Made by a program: the position numbers and the translations under genes. This document shows positions 1-6,160 of a stretch of 8,052 nt of DNA, in pieces. The first letter of the stretch is position 1. Every line of letters begins with the position of its first letter. Below the pieces are notes generated by a model, which did no database searches, was not told the DNA's origin, and saw nothing but the letters and a program-made list of their open reading frames with translations. This stretch comes from Candidatus Stercoripulliclostridium merdigallinarum (GTDB lineage Bacteria > Bacillota > Clostridia > Christensenellales > DTU072): NCBI GenBank assembly GCA_018714575.1, contig DVNF01000136.1, positions 1 to 8,052 of the forward strand. The letters run 5' to 3'.

Positions 1-16
1 CCTGCGGAAAACGTAG
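1..16 (+). CDS. Possible 3' end of an upstream gene (partial)
   Basis: The second frame from the window edge reads Leu-Arg-Lys-Thr and then a TAG stop at 14-16. The stop lies 24 bases before a strong terminator palindrome, which is a normal distance for the end of a gene. The terminator is oriented to end a + strand transcript, so some gene must end nearby, and this frame is the best-placed candidate. Only four codons are visible, so no product can be suggested. The other two frames run through the terminator and are less likely. Confidence 0.25.
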
Positions 17-40
17 AATGCTCAAGGAAAAAACTTCTTT

Positions 41-62
41 GCCCGACGTACGTCGGGCTTTT
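41..62 (+). terminator. Rho-independent terminator of the upstream transcript
   Basis: GCCCGACGTACGTCGGGC (41-58) is a perfect 18-base palindrome. It can fold as a 7-bp GC-rich stem with a GTAC loop, and is followed directly by TTTT (59-62). The T-run is short, but the stem is strong. On the opposite strand the palindrome is followed by AAAGAAG, so it should act only for + strand transcription. It insulates the operon downstream from whatever lies to the left. Confidence 0.7.
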
Positions 63-221
63 CGTCATAATCGTCGTAAAAGTCTAATATACATTTACCC
101 TGTGCGGATAGAGCGGAACTGAACCGGAGAAATATGGCTGAAATTTTCGACAAATCGGCGTTTATAAAATCGGAATTTAAAAAAATATAGCCGTTGGTTC
201 TGAAAATCCGTTTAATTTTGG
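63..221. other. AT-rich intergenic stretch, no gene seen
   Basis: This is the stretch between the upstream terminator and the promoter. All three + frames carry stops within it (for example TGA at 201 and TAA at 213 in one frame). I see no tRNA-like fold, riboswitch core or direct repeat. A long open frame exists on the - strand across the region, but its translation does not look like a protein (see rejected items). The stretch most likely holds only promoter-upstream DNA. Confidence 0.5.
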
Positions 222-251
222 TTGACACGGCGCGCGTGCGTATAGTATTAT
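222..251 (+). promoter_or_regulatory. Likely sigma-A-type promoter of the ABC/surface-protein operon
   Basis: A perfect -35 hexamer TTGACA lies at 222-227. A -10 hexamer TATTAT (five of six consensus bases) lies at 246-251, with an 18-base spacer. Transcription would start near 258 and give a leader of about 160 bases before the ATPase ATG at 419. A perfect TATAAT at 249-254 overlaps the chosen -10, but sits 21 bases from the -35, which is too far. The perfect -35 and the position between a terminator and the first gene support the call. Confidence 0.65.
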
Positions 252-299
252 AATGAAACGACGCTTGCGCCGTATTTTTCGCACATAAAATCACCCGGA

Positions 300-377
300 T
301 TGTTTGAAAATATATTAAAGCGGCAGTTCGGGCAGGATCTTTCCGCAAAGGCGCGAAATATGTCGAAAAAGAAGTAG
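300..377 (+). CDS. Doubtful small ORF in the operon leader, with tandem stops
   Basis: From TTG at 300 the frame encodes 25 residues, beginning Met-Phe-Glu-Asn-Ile-Leu-Lys-Arg-Gln-Phe and ending NMSKKK. It then meets four consecutive in-frame stop codons, TAG TAA TAG TAA (375-386). The frame is open further back to 246, but no ATG or GTG occurs there. TTG 300 has no Shine-Dalgarno sequence. A shorter start, ATG at 360, has AAAGG at 347-351 eight bases upstream and would give only MSKKK. The basic, helix-like composition looks more protein-like than chance. It could be a leader peptide, a gene remnant, or coincidence. It ends about 41 bases before the ATPase start. Confidence 0.22.
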   Translation: MFENILKRQFGQDLSAKARNMSKKK

Positions 378-418
378 TAATAGTAATATAAGACTGGGAA
401 TTGATCGAGGTTATCGTA

Positions 419-1189
419 ATGGGAAAAGCGTATAACGTTAAGCAGGCCGAGACGAAATTACTTTCCGTAGAAGGGTTGTCGAAAAAATATAAAAAGACCT
501 CCGGGGTTTATGCCGCAAAGGACGTAACGTTTACTGCCGAAAGCGGCGAAGTCGTAGGACTGTTGGGCGCGAACGGCGCAGGCAAGACGACGACTTTAAA
601 ATGTATCACGGGCATGATCCCGATAACCGAAGGCGAGGTTTACATTTCCGGATATTCTATCAAAAAGGACCCCGTAAAAGCCAAATCACAATTTTCGTTC
701 GTCACCGACAATCACAGCGTGTTTTTAAAGATGACGGGCAAACAATACCTGGATTTCATGTGCGACGTGTACAGAGTTCCTACGGAAAAGCGCAAGGAAC
801 GTTACCTTGCCGTCGAGGACAGCTTCCGTTTAGGCGGCGCGGTGGGCGACGTCATTTCCGGATATTCTCACGGTATGCGTCAAAAGATCTGCATGATGGG
901 ATCGTTGATGCACGAACCGAGGCTGTGGATCCTGGACGAGCCGATGTTGGGCTTGGATCCCGAAACGCAACAAAGCGTCATGGATTACATTACCGCTTAT
1001 GCAAGATCGGGGCACACGGTGCTGTTCTCCACGCATAATCTATACGTGGCGTCCGAGATCTGCACGAAAGCCGTTATCATTTCGGGCGGCAGGATAGCAA
1101 AGATTCTGGGACCGGAGGAGATTCGTTTGGGCGGCAGGCGCTTGATGGAATATTGGTACCATAACGATGACGACGGGGAGGGGCGTTGA
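419..1189 (+). CDS. ABC transporter ATP-binding protein (ABC-2 export type)
   Basis: This is a cytoplasmic ATPase that should pair with the permease encoded next and power export or another membrane process. It has 256 residues from ATG 419, a normal length for a single nucleotide-binding domain. Visible motifs are Walker A GANGAGKTT (50-58), a Q-loop region FVTDNHSVFLKMTG (about 93-106), signature YSHGM (149-153, replacing LSGGQ), Walker B LWILDEP (169-175, Asp173/Glu174), the D-loop GLD just after it, and the H-loop histidine in STHNL (His206). This pattern resembles ATPases of the EcsA/bacitracin-exporter type found in Bacillota; that placement is from memory of the families. I chose ATG 419 over TTG 401 because CGAGG at 406-410 sits eight bases upstream, while TTG 401 has only GGGAA almost touching it. 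The stop overlaps the start of the permease. The substrate cannot be told from the sequence. Confidence 0.93.
   Translation: MGKAYNVKQAETKLLSVEGLSKKYKKTSGVYAAKDVTFTAESGEVVGLLGANGAGKTTTLKCITGMIPITEGEVYISGYSIKKDPVKAKSQFSFVTDNHSVFLKMTGKQYLDFMCDVYRVPTEKRKERYLAVEDSFRLGGAVGDVISGYSHGMRQKICMMGSLMHEPRLWILDEPMLGLDPETQQSVMDYITAYARSGHTVLFSTHNLYVASEICTKAVIISGGRIAKILGPEEIRLGGRRLMEYWYHNDDDGEGR
1175..1183 (+). promoter_or_regulatory. Ribosome binding site deciding the permease start
   Basis: GGGGAGGGG lies inside the last codons of the ATPase gene. It is five bases from ATG 1189 but only two from the in-frame TTG 1186, so ATG 1189 is preferred. That gives a TGATG stop/start overlap, typical of translational coupling. 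Confidence 0.6.
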
Positions 1190-2847
1190 TGTACGGCGTA
1201 CTCTTGAAAAAGGGACTTAGGGAAAGCTTTTCCTTCCGTAATTCAAAACGTCCGGACGTCGCGGGAGCCATCCTGTCGGTCGTGTTGACTGCGGCGTTGC
1301 TTGCCGCGGTGGTCATTGTCGTTTCGGCTTTGGCAAAACTGTACGTCGATATTCGTATGGACGGAGTACAGGATACTGCCGCAAGGGTCACCGAATTAAT
1401 GACTTTGATATATGCCGTCATTTTTTTGATAGGCGTGGGCGACGGCATAAAAAACATCAATTTCGCGCTGTTCGAAAGCGACGACAGAAAGATCCTGATG
1501 ACTCTGCCGATAAAATCGTCCACGATATTTTACAGCAAGCTGACCGCCGTTTATATCAGGCAAGTCGTAGTCTTTGCCGCAATGCTGATCACCGTAAACG
1601 CGGCGTTAGCCTCGGCAACGAACGTGGACGCGGTTTATGTGGGCATGACTGCGGCGGCTGTGTTTATCTTCCCGGGACTAACGCTATTGGCGTCTTCGAT
1701 ACTTTGCTTCCCGGCGTATATTTTAAAAAGGTTTTTAAAATCCAAATATCTGATCAGCTTGATCTTGGCTACCGGCATATTGGCGCTGTGCTTTTTCGGA
1801 TACAGATATATCCTGGAGTTTATTAGAGAACTGTTTACCACGGGGAACATTCGGTTTTTCTTTGACGACGACGTCATGAATTTTATGATAAACTTCAGCA
1901 AATACGCTTACCCCGTCAATTTGATCGCGCGTTTGATGACGGGAACGGAGATAGTTAAAAATCTGATTATCCTGATCGCGATCACGGCGGCGGCGTTCCT
2001 GGTGGGCTTTGGAGTAGTCGCGCTACTATACAACCGAGTGCAGTTGCTTAGGGCGACGTCGGATAAAAGCTCCAAAAGGTCGTTAAAGCGCATAGGCGCG
2101 CGCAGAAGCGTCTTTGTAGGATTGCTGAAAAAGGAATTTTTCCTGATATATCGCACGCCGTCTTACGCTTTCCAATACTTTTCCGTAGCGGTAATAATGC
2201 CGCTGATGGTCTATTTTTGCATGGGCATAGGCGAGGATCTGTTGCGGCAGTTGATAATGGCGGACGCTTCGGCGGAACTGGGACTGTTTTTGGTGCTGAC
2301 GTTCGGAGCGTTGACGAATACTTTTGCCGCTACGAATATTTCCAGGGACGGCTACGCTTTCTATACGTTAAAAACCATGCCGATCAAGCCTTCCGCTATC
2401 GTTAACGCCAAAGTGTTGTTTTCGGCGATCATCGCAGTGCTTTCGATCGCCGTCAGCGTTATAGTGCTGTATGTCGAAGAATACGTGACTGCGGGAGAAT
2501 CGGCGTTCATATTCTTTGTGGCTTTGTTCATGGCGCTGGCGCAGATCGCCTTTGCCACGGGAAAGGATCTGAAGAGGCCGTCGTTTTCCGCGGAGGAAGA
2601 TAACGAAGTGCGCGAATCTACGGAAACCGTATCCCAAATCATCATTTTAGGTTTACTGTTCGGCATACTTTTGGGCGGAGCCGCTTTGTTCGTTTCTGTG
2701 TTTTTAGGGGAAAAAGTACCGAACGGTGAAGTATATGTGACGGTAGGTTCGTTAGCGGTGTCGGCTATCGTTGCGGCACTGTCGTTCGCATATTTATACA
2801 AAGGTTTGCCGGAAAGGTTGTACCGGATGCAGGAGGGCGGAAATTGA
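1189..2847 (+). CDS. ABC-2-type exporter permease, about 12 TM, duplicated halves
   Basis: An integral membrane protein of 552 residues, the presumed partner of the ATPase encoded upstream. Hydrophobic segments can be seen near residues 26-50, 66-85, 118-141, 148-172, 184-205, 253-278, 326-350, 362-380, 405-427, 436-452, 485-510 and 518-540. The two halves share landmarks: LLKK at 5-8 and again at 312-315, before the first TM of each half; and DDRKILMTLPIKSSTIFYSK (from 98) against RDGYAFYTLKTMPIKPSAI (from 386), each followed by a TM segment. This suggests an internal duplication, so one polypeptide may supply both membrane halves. Large Firmicutes 'putative ABC exporter' permeases have this size and this short cytoplasmic LP/MP-I motif; I place it there by resemblance. 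The start is ATG 1189 (see the RBS entry). The stop TGA overlaps the TTG start of the next gene. No substrate can be inferred. Confidence 0.85.
   Translation: MYGVLLKKGLRESFSFRNSKRPDVAGAILSVVLTAALLAAVVIVVSALAKLYVDIRMDGVQDTAARVTELMTLIYAVIFLIGVGDGIKNINFALFESDDRKILMTLPIKSSTIFYSKLTAVYIRQVVVFAAMLITVNAALASATNVDAVYVGMTAAAVFIFPGLTLLASSILCFPAYILKRFLKSKYLISLILATGILALCFFGYRYILEFIRELFTTGNIRFFFDDDVMNFMINFSKYAYPVNLIARLMTGTEIVKNLIILIAITAAAFLVGFGVVALLYNRVQLLRATSDKSSKRSLKRIGARRSVFVGLLKKEFFLIYRTPSYAFQYFSVAVIMPLMVYFCMGIGEDLLRQLIMADASAELGLFLVLTFGALTNTFAATNISRDGYAFYTLKTMPIKPSAIVNAKVLFSAIIAVLSIAVSVIVLYVEEYVTAGESAFIFFVALFMALAQIAFATGKDLKRPSFSAEEDNEVRESTETVSQIIILGLLFGILLGGAALFVSVFLGEKVPNGEVYVTVGSLAVSAIVAALSFAYLYKGLPERLYRMQEGGN
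2831..2837 (+). promoter_or_regulatory. Ribosome binding site supporting a TTG start
   Basis: AGGAGGG lies six bases before TTG 2844, inside the end of the permease gene. No other start codon is as well placed, and the TTG is followed directly by a Lys-Lys-Lys plus hydrophobic N-terminus typical of exported proteins. The TTG overlaps the permease stop as TTGA. Confidence 0.75.
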
Positions 2848-5800
2848 AAAAGAAAGTCATTCTTCTGATAATAATACTGCCTTTGATTTTCATGTTGACG
2901 CTGTTCACGATCGGAGCGGCGGTTTCCGTTATCATAGCCGTTCCCGTGTCGGGTATCGAGATTACGACCGCCTCCGCAGAGGGGGTGTTGACGATAGACA
3001 TTTCCGATTACGATCCTTTGAACCTACCCGTATTAAGTGTGGCGGTGCAGCCGCTGAACGCCAAAAACCGCGACTGGAGCTATTCCGCGGAGGGCGATTC
3101 GGTCAGATTGATACAGGCAAAAGAAGGATACCTGATAAATCCCGAAAAAGTCGGTACGACCAAATTGACTGTAAGGTCAAAGGACGGAGGCTATACCGAT
3201 TCCCTGACCGTAGAAGTAGTCAGCGGAAAGCTGTGGGACGTGGAACCCACGTTGACTTTCGAAGGCGGCGAGCTTAGCTTGACGTCCACCGATTTAAACA
3301 GGTATACGGTAACTTTGGACTCGGCGAAAGGTAAACGTTATCAATTCGGCGCCGACGCAGTGCCGTCTTCTTTCGGCGGCGCCGACGTGGAATGGACTTC
3401 GGCGCAGGAAAACGTGTTGAAGGTTGACAGATACACGGGCTTTGCGTTGCCGATGTCCGAAGGCACGGCAATAGTTACCGCTACCGCCGCGGGCGGCAGA
3501 ACGGGGACTATCGAAAAGGTAATAACCGTAAACGTCGAAATGGGATTGGCGGCGGACGAAACTTCCGTAAACGGCGTAGTTTTGAATACGAACTCTCAAA
3601 TTGTTCCCGAAGTGCGTTTCGGAGCGTTGAAAGAGGGGAACGCCTCGTTTACAATGATCCTGCCGTCCGCGGCGTTTGCCGAAGACGTGACGGTCACGGA
3701 ATTCCGTTTCGGCGGCAAGAACGATATCGGGAACATAGTTTCCGCCGTCAAAGGGAACGCGTTGACGTTGACTTACAAAGGAAATTCCCCGGCTGAAATA
3801 ACCGCCGCTAGGATCGTTTTGAACAGCGGCGAACGCGAATTTACGTTTAACGCGGTATTTTCGGACGACATTGAATTCGATATTTACACTTCCTACCATT
3901 CTCCCGGCGACAGAATCCCCGGGGCTTCTTCGGACGAGGAAATAATTTATCAGCGTACCGGAACCACCGTGACATATACCGCGTATGCCGACTTTGCTTC
4001 CGGCGGAGTGGAATTCGAATGGAGCGTATCCGGCACGGGAGTAGAAATAACGGGCGGAGAGGGCGCTTACAGAAAGATATTTGCAGGCGGCGGCAGCGCG
4101 ACTTTGACGGTAACGGCAAAGCTTGGCGACAAGGTGCTGGACGAAAAAGAGGTCACCGTCCTCAGCGTCGATTCGGTATATTCGGTATCTTTTGCCGAAA
4201 ACAACTCCGTCTGGGGACTGGAGCGGCTGTTTACCACAGGCGACGGCACTTTACGCCAAAGCGGATATTTGGAAACGGGATATTCGCTGAACGTCGGCTA
4301 CCGCGAAACGGCAGGTGGCAAGCAGTACGGTTTTGACGGCGAAAAGATCGTATTTTCCGTATCCGATCCCGAAATTGCCGACGTCAATTACGATAACCAT
4401 TTGAATATAACGGGGACGGGAGTCATTACCGTAAACGCGAAATGGATATACGCCGATTATTTCGGGGCGGACGTTTCGGCGGAGCTTAACTTACGCGTGG
4501 TCGACGGCGGCGTAAACGTTTCCGATTACCAATCGCTAAAGCTGGCGTCGGATTCCGAAAACGGCGCGGTAAAGGCGGTAGTATTGCAATCGGATATAAT
4601 GCTTGGAGTCGAAGACGTGAACGAAAGCAATATTTCGGCGTATTATTCCGAAATGTATACCACATACGATTGGAAGTATTATCAAAACAGCGGCGAACCT
4701 GCCCCGAAAGTCAAATATTTAATAAAATTTACGCACGACGTTTACGGCAACGGCTATTATATGGACGGCGATCATATCACGACGAAGCTGAAAGGTTCCA
4801 GCTCTGCCGGCGGAATGTTGCTGTTCAACGGTCCGTTGAATTTCGTGCAGGTAGGCGCGCCCGGCGGCGGATCGGGAATGGCTTCGGTAAAGGGTCAGGA
4901 CAACATAGTCTTTTTGGCAAAGGGCGACATTACGATCGACAACGTGATTTTAAGAGGTTGCAGCGATTCGTCGCTGATAGACGACGAAACGGGTAACTTC
5001 GATTTGTCAAAGCTGAATTACGTCGGGACTACCTTGGAAGTTATGGGCAACGTGCAGCTATTGAACAGCCGCGTTTCCAACGGCAGGACGGTGGTACGTA
5101 TCTTCGGCGGCGGCGATACCGTGCCGGAGGGTCAGGATAAGTTGGTGACCGAGGACACTTATTCTTCCGTCGACGCGGAACGCGAAAGGTATACCGTCAG
5201 AATAGACGGCTGTATACTGTCGCGCGCTCGCGAATTCATTATAAAAATAGGCACCAACCGCGCCGTTCGCGCGCAAAAGAAGGACGGCATGATGCGTTAT
5301 CCGTACTTGTCCGCAGGCGGCGTCACCTATGTTCCGGATAACGCCACGAATCTGGATTCCTTAACTTACGGCAATTTGCCGACAGGGGCGGGAGTCGAGG
5401 CGCCCGACTACTCCGTCGGTTCAGATTTTTATAACGAATTCGTGCTGACCGACGTCACTTTAAGGAATTCGGTGTTGGAAGATTCAGGGCTGTTTACGAT
5501 AGGCATAGAATCGCATTTTTCGGGCTCGGCTTTGGCGGAAGGCGAATATAGCGGCGGAACTCTCGGCTCCGTTCTGACGGGGTGGCATGACCTTGCGGCG
5601 ACGTCTTACGCTTCGGTTTTACGGTTGGAAGGCGACGTCAGATTGCTGGATTGGAAGAATATCGCCAACGTCGATTCGTCGACTTTGATAGAGGTCACGG
5701 GCTTACAAGGAAACGACAGCAGTATTCTTTCAAGTTTTGTTTTGGACATAGCCGAAATGTTACGAACGGTCAGAGAAAAAGGCTATCCGAATATAGTCGC

Positions 5801-6089
5801 CGATATTGACGGAGTCACTTATGCTCACGGCGGCATAGCATTATACGGCGGCGGTCTGAATTATGCCGGCATAGATACTTCGGGGTTGAACGAAACCACC
5901 GAAGATTTCGCCAAATACAAAGTCAATCTGAATATCTTCGGCGGCGAGGCAATGGGGTACCTGAAAATTGCCGCCGGCAGGAACGATTTCATATTCTATA
6001 TGTATGACGGCACTTCGGAAACCGATTATGCCGCCGAACAGGAGTTGAGGCAATCGGGCAAAGCATACGATTTGCCGATAGCTAAATAA
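2844..6089 (+). CDS. Large membrane-anchored surface protein, Ig-like domains plus beta-helix-like region
   Basis: A 1081-residue protein of no family I can name. The N-terminus MKKK is followed by one long hydrophobic segment (about 5-34). There is no lipobox and no clear cleavage site, so I read it as a signal anchor with the rest outside the membrane; a cleaved signal peptide is possible. Residues 38-127, 130-232, 233-345, 352-441 and 442-555 look like successive beta-sandwich domains. Those at 130-232 and 442-555 are most like bacterial Ig-like group 2, with phrases such as VEWTSAQENVLKVD and IVFSVSDPEIADVN. From about 575 to 1060 short beta-strand phrases with Asn/Asp/Gly turns recur (VVLQSDI 579, DVYGNGYYMDG about 632, ITIDNVILRGC 696, LEVMGNVQLLNSRV 731, YTVRIDGCILSRA 783, FVLTDVTLRNSVL 866, LRLEGDVRLLDWKNI about 927), suggesting a right-handed parallel beta-helix. 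Only two cysteines occur (706, 790). There is no LPXTG motif or C-terminal TM. The overlap with the permease gene implies coupled expression. Roles such as adhesion, glycan binding or envelope assembly are guesses. Confidence 0.85.
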   Translation: MKKKVILLIIILPLIFMLTLFTIGAAVSVIIAVPVSGIEITTASAEGVLTIDISDYDPLNLPVLSVAVQPLNAKNRDWSYSAEGDSVRLIQAKEGYLINPEKVGTTKLTVRSKDGGYTDSLTVEVVSGKLWDVEPTLTFEGGELSLTSTDLNRYTVTLDSAKGKRYQFGADAVPSSFGGADVEWTSAQENVLKVDRYTGFALPMSEGTAIVTATAAGGRTGTIEKVITVNVEMGLAADETSVNGVVLNTNSQIVPEVRFGALKEGNASFTMILPSAAFAEDVTVTEFRFGGKNDIGNIVSAVKGNALTLTYKGNSPAEITAARIVLNSGEREFTFNAVFSDDIEFDIYTSYHSPGDRIPGASSDEEIIYQRTGTTVTYTAYADFASGGVEFEWSVSGTGVEITGGEGAYRKIFAGGGSATLTVTAKLGDKVLDEKEVTVLSVDSVYSVSFAENNSVWGLERLFTTGDGTLRQSGYLETGYSLNVGYRETAGGKQYGFDGEKIVFSVSDPEIADVNYDNHLNITGTGVITVNAKWIYADYFGADVSAELNLRVVDGGVNVSDYQSLKLASDSENGAVKAVVLQSDIMLGVEDVNESNISAYYSEMYTTYDWKYYQNSGEPAPKVKYLIKFTHDVYGNGYYMDGDHITTKLKGSSSAGGMLLFNGPLNFVQVGAPGGGSGMASVKGQDNIVFLAKGDITIDNVILRGCSDSSLIDDETGNFDLSKLNYVGTTLEVMGNVQLLNSRVSNGRTVVRIFGGGDTVPEGQDKLVTEDTYSSVDAERERYTVRIDGCILSRAREFIIKIGTNRAVRAQKKDGMMRYPYLSAGGVTYVPDNATNLDSLTYGNLPTGAGVEAPDYSVGSDFYNEFVLTDVTLRNSVLEDSGLFTIGIESHFSGSALAEGEYSGGTLGSVLTGWHDLAATSYASVLRLEGDVRLLDWKNIANVDSSTLIEVTGLQGNDSSILSSFVLDIAEMLRTVREKGYPNIVADIDGVTYAHGGIALYGGGLNYAGIDTSGLNETTEDFAKYKVNLNIFGGEAMGYLKIAAGRNDFIFYMYDGTSETDYAAEQELRQSGKAYDLPIAK

Positions 6090-6099
6090 GCGCATGATC

Positions 6100-6118
6100 C
6101 GGAACGCTGTACGTTCCG
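6100..6118 (+). other. Intergenic hairpin, not a standard terminator
   Basis: CGGAACG (6100-6106) and CGTTCCG (6112-6118) form a perfect 7-bp stem with a CTGTA loop, eleven bases after the surface-protein stop. It is followed by AAATAGGGG rather than T residues, and the opposite strand lacks a T-run as well. It may stabilise the 3' end of the upstream message, mark a processing site, or partly separate expression of the two neighbours. I see no convincing promoter between it and the lipoprotein gene, so read-through is the simplest assumption. Confidence 0.5.
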
Positions 6119-6148
6119 AAATAGGGGAAAAACATATACATTTTCGAC

Positions 6149-6156
6149 AAAGGAGG
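6149..6156 (+). promoter_or_regulatory. Strong ribosome binding site of the lipoprotein gene
   Basis: AAAGGAGG is a near-perfect anti-16S match. It ends four bases before ATG 6161, which is slightly close but clearly defines the start. Unlike the two upstream junctions, this gene has its own intergenic RBS and does not overlap its neighbour. Confidence 0.8.
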
Positions 6157-6160
6157 CACT

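Noticed and set aside
249..254. Perfect TATAAT as the -10 box
   Set aside because: It lies 21 bases from the TTGACA -35, too far for normal sigma-A use. TATTAT at 246-251 gives an 18-base spacer and is preferred, though the two overlap.
258..279. Small hairpin followed by ATTTTT just after the promoter, as an attenuator
   Set aside because: The stem is only six pairs with an internal A-C mismatch and would begin at the predicted transcription start. It is too weak and badly placed to call a terminator.
22..348. A 108-residue open frame on the - strand across the leader and promoter region
   Set aside because: Its translation has no recognisable domain, it runs through the terminator palindrome and the promoter of the + strand operon, and its start has no convincing ribosome binding site. 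I treat it as a chance frame.
401..418. TTG 401 as the ATPase start
   Set aside because: It would add six residues not needed for the ABC fold and lacks a properly spaced ribosome binding site. ATG 419 has CGAGG at a good distance.
2771..3277. A 168-residue + strand frame spanning the permease/surface-protein junction
   Set aside because: It is an Arg-rich shifted reading of two well-supported genes, with no RBS, hydrophobic segment or motif.
3294..3899. A 201-residue open frame on the - strand inside the large surface-protein gene
   Set aside because: It is rich in Arg and His with no domain pattern, as expected for the complement of Gly/Asp/Ser-rich coding sequence. The + strand frame has clear Ig-like strand patterns throughout.
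4862..5115. GGC-rich runs as a possible microsatellite or phase-variable tract
   Set aside because: The runs are short, imperfect and encode Gly-rich turns with normal codon mixing. There is no homopolymer or uniform tandem repeat long enough to suggest slippage.
6100..6118. The intergenic hairpin as a rho-independent terminator
   Set aside because: No T-run follows on either strand, so it is reported as a hairpin of unknown role.
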